Source: SAR324 cluster bacterium (GTDB lineage: Bacteria; SAR324; NAC60-12). From it: a DNA stretch of 7,360 nt. Shown here piece after piece: positions 5,234 to 7,360 of this stretch. The notes under the pieces were generated by a model, which ran no database searches, was not told the DNA's origin, and was given only the letters and a program-made list of their open reading frames with translations. The DNA is taken from contig JAKUUF010000074.1 in the NCBI GenBank assembly GCA_022448705.1, forward strand, positions 1 through 7,360, in the 5' to 3' direction. Every line of letters starts with the position of its first letter. Positions within the stretch are counted from its first letter, which is position 1. A program made the position numbers and the translations under genes.

Positions 5234-7360
5234 ATGTCAGTTTCATTAACAAATACTTCTGCAGAACCATTATTGAAAACTAATTCTGGATTTTGCAGCC
5301 ACTGCCTTCTGACACTGGGTTCTCACCCCACTAAAAGAGCTGTAGATGGCGAAGAATATTTTTTTTGCTGCTATGGATGTTGCCTGGCTTTCCAGGTTAA
5401 GCATGGCAACAGGGAAGAACCAGAGGCAGCATGGCTGCTGATTCGTCTTGGTGCAGGAGGATTCCTTGCTATGAATATAATGCTGTTCAGTCTTCTTCTT
5501 TATTCAGGAACTTTCGATCATGCTGATTTTGAGCTTGTTCCTTTGGTGCATTGGCTGCTTGGTATTTTTGCAACACCGGTCATGCTGATTCTTGGATGGC
5601 CTTTTTTTCAAGAGACATGGGAAGGTATTCTTAAAGGCCGTCTAACTTCTTCCACACTGATTACATTGGGAGCAGGATCTGCTTATGCTTATTCAGTACT
5701 TATGCTTTTTACAGGAGGCAGTGATATCTATTTTGATACAGCCACAATGGTGCTGGTACTGTTTACAGTGGGACGATATCTCGAAGCAGCTGGAAGAGCA
5801 AAGGCTGTAAGAAATCTTGCACCCCTGCTTGAAGCCGAACAACAATGGGCTGCAGTTGTTGAAAATGGACAGGAAAAGATGCTTTCTGTACGTCAAGTTA
5901 AAGCAGGAATGATAGTTCGTATCCGTCCAGGTGAAAGAATTCCTGTGGACGGTAAAGTGATCGAAGGAAGTTCTTCTGCTGATGAAACAATTCTTACTGG
6001 AGAAAGTCGACCGGTAAGGAAGAAAGTGGATGATATAGTTCTTGCAGGATGTATTAATCAAGAAGGTTCTCTTCTTATCAAATGCAATGCAGCTGGATCT
6101 GAAACACGGTGGGGACTGCTCTGCAAAATAGTTAGAGATACATTATCCCAGCCAAATTCGACCCAAAGAATTGTAGACAATGTTGCAAGCAAATTTGTCC
6201 CTTTTGTATTGCTTACCACTTCCATGACTGTTTTTTACTGGCAAACTGAAGTTGAAATAAACCAGGCTCTTTTGCATGGTCTTGCTGTTCTTGTGGTCGC
6301 ATGTCCATGTGCTTTGGGATTGGCTGCGCCTCTTGCTACTGCTTTGGGATTGGGACAATATCTCCAAAAGGGATGCCTGGTCCGCGGAGCAGAAGTTCAG
6401 GAAAAACTTTCACGTATAAGAGGAATTGCCTTTGACAAAACCGGAACCCTTACAGAAGGATACACAAACCTCGTTCATATTGAATGTGAAGATGATTATC
6501 ATGAAGAGGTTTTGCGTCGTGCTGCTGCTTTGGAGCAGCATTCAGAACATCCTTTGGCCCATGGCATTATTAGCGCGGCAAAAAAACGGAAGATTCAGTT
6601 GCCTGATCCCCAACAAGTACAGGCAGTTGCGGGCAGCGGTTTATTAGGATATATTGAAGATAATCTAATCGTAGCAGGTCGTGCTGATTGGTTGAGAAAG
6701 CTGGAATATGAAATATCTGGTTCAATGTCAGAACGTCTTGAAAACCTTGAAAATTCAGGACATACTGCAGTCTGTGTGGGATGGGACAAAAAGGTTAAAG
6801 GAATTTTATTTCTTGATGACCAGCTTCTCAGTGACGCTCCAGCAACAGTCAATGAATTAAAACACCTGGGTTTGCGAACATTGTTGCTAACTGGAGATCT
6901 TTCATCAGTAGGCCAGCGGATAGCAGAAATCTCAGGTATTGAAGAATGGGAGGCCTCCCTTTCACCCGAGGACAAGAGTTCAATTTTATCAAAATGGGGT
7001 GAAAAGCATGGGCCTGCTGCTATGGTGGGTGACGGTCTGAATGATGGACCAGTACTGGCAAGCGCTGGGATCGGAATTGCAGTTGGAGGAGCTACAGATC
7101 TTGCTAGAGAGACCGCTGATATGGTTTTACCTGAAGGAGGACTCAAACTCCTACCTTGGGTAATAAAGCTTTCAAGAAATGTTAGAAAAACTATAATCAC
7201 AAATATTATGTGGGCATTTGGCTACAACCTCGGTGCAATCGCACTGGCAGTATCCGGGTTGCTTCAACCTATCCTCGCTGCATTGCTGATGGCTGGATCA
7301 AGTCTGCTGGTAGTAATGAACTCACTGCGGTTGGAGCGATTTGCTGACCAAAAAGATAAT
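5234..7360 (+). CDS. ccoI: Copper-translocating P1B-type ATPase, CcoI/CopA family (3' end outside window)
   Basis: The frame runs 709 codons without a stop to the window edge. It already includes the last helix and NSLRLERF, so only a few residues should be missing. The product moves Cu(I) across the inner membrane using ATP, in this setting for oxidase copper loading. Core motifs are in order: TGES (255-258, actuator), CPC (357-359, transport site), DKTGT (401-405, phosphorylated D401), SEHP (437-440, nucleotide domain), TGD (553-555) and GDGLND (599-604). The late helices carry Y664-N665 and M686-x-x-S689-S690, the combination of the Cu(I) class. The N-terminus has a Cys cluster (C21, C24, C45, C46, C49, C50) typical of the ATPase-cat_bd domain of CcoI/FixI. 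The first helix then begins at about 65, so no ferredoxin-like HMA domain (MxCxxC) is present. No Shine-Dalgarno is evident at ATG 5234; TTG 5222 is a possible alternative start. Confidence 0.92.
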   Translation, partial: MSVSLTNTSAEPLLKTNSGFCSHCLLTLGSHPTKRAVDGEEYFFCCYGCCLAFQVKHGNREEPEAAWLLIRLGAGGFLAMNIMLFSLLLYSGTFDHADFELVPLVHWLLGIFATPVMLILGWPFFQETWEGILKGRLTSSTLITLGAGSAYAYSVLMLFTGGSDIYFDTATMVLVLFTVGRYLEAAGRAKAVRNLAPLLEAEQQWAAVVENGQEKMLSVRQVKAGMIVRIRPGERIPVDGKVIEGSSSADETILTGESRPVRKKVDDIVLAGCINQEGSLLIKCNAAGSETRWGLLCKIVRDTLSQPNSTQRIVDNVASKFVPFVLLTTSMTVFYWQTEVEINQALLHGLAVLVVACPCALGLAAPLATALGLGQYLQKGCLVRGAEVQEKLSRIRGIAFDKTGTLTEGYTNLVHIECEDDYHEEVLRRAAALEQHSEHPLAHGIISAAKKRKIQLPDPQQVQAVAGSGLLGYIEDNLIVAGRADWLRKLEYEISGSMSERLENLENSGHTAVCVGWDKKVKGILFLDDQLLSDAPATVNELKHLGLRTLLLTGDLSSVGQRIAEISGIEEWEASLSPEDKSSILSKWGEKHGPAAMVGDGLNDGPVLASAGIGIAVGGATDLARETADMVLPEGGLKLLPWVIKLSRNVRKTIITNIMWAFGYNLGAIALAVSGLLQPILAALLMAGSSLLVVMNSLRLERFADQKDN

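Noticed and set aside
6595..7200. 201-codon open frame on the - strand inside the ATPase gene
   Set aside because: It lies wholly opposite the GDGLND-containing part of the P1B-ATPase, which has all catalytic motifs intact. The antisense product is Ser/Pro-rich with no recognisable domain.
1..7360. CRISPR arrays, tRNA/rRNA genes, insertion sequences, phage or attachment sites
   Set aside because: No regularly spaced repeats, no cloverleaf or rRNA-like sequence, and no transposase or integrase motif was seen on either strand.

Overview
The window is a respiratory gene cluster from a Gram-negative bacterium. It encodes a rearranged cbb3-type (heme-copper) cytochrome c oxidase, followed by membrane proteins of the kind that mature it and supply its copper. 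DNA is moderately AT-rich. Several genes have good Shine-Dalgarno sites and start/stop overlaps (ccoN/ccoO, ccoS/anchor), so this looks like ordinary bacterial chromosome. All recognised genes are on the + strand. The phylum cannot be fixed from the sequence. The divergent CcoN and the fused CcoO/di-heme protein argue against a textbook proteobacterial ccoNOQP-ccoGHIS locus. A microaerobic or facultative lifestyle is inferred from the oxidase type and from FNR-like sites.

Layout. (1) Positions 2-268 hold the 3' end of a c-type cytochrome gene, closed by a strong stem-loop/T-tract terminator (295-350). (2) Positions 351-484 are a leader with a weak FNR-like site, a 9-bp perfect dyad and an A-tract directly before the ccoN start. 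(3) Positions 485-4219 form one compact unit: ccoN, a triheme ccoO/di-heme fusion, ccoS, a 76-aa protein resembling the detached membrane anchor of CcoP, and two tiny single-helix ORFs of 32 and 30 aa. (4) Positions 4220-4446 are non-coding and rich in short dyads, with a 9/10 FNR-like box. (5) Positions 4447-5187 encode a DsbD_2/TauE-SafE-like membrane protein with an HCxxMC motif. (6) Positions 5234-7360 encode a CcoI/CopA-type copper P1B-ATPase whose 3' end lies just outside the window.

How they fit. CcoN would be the O2-reducing subunit, with all six heme/CuB histidines and the cross-link tyrosine present. The fused triheme protein would carry electrons from soluble donors, possibly including the upstream cytochrome, to CcoN. 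The small membrane proteins would complete or stabilise the complex. CcoS, the DsbD_2-like protein and the ATPase would serve assembly and copper loading. The most unusual point is the apparent redistribution of CcoP. Its two-heme role is filled by cytochrome c domains fused to CcoO, which do not look like classical CcoP. A CcoP-like N-terminal helix is encoded separately without heme. ccoG and ccoH were not seen in the window.
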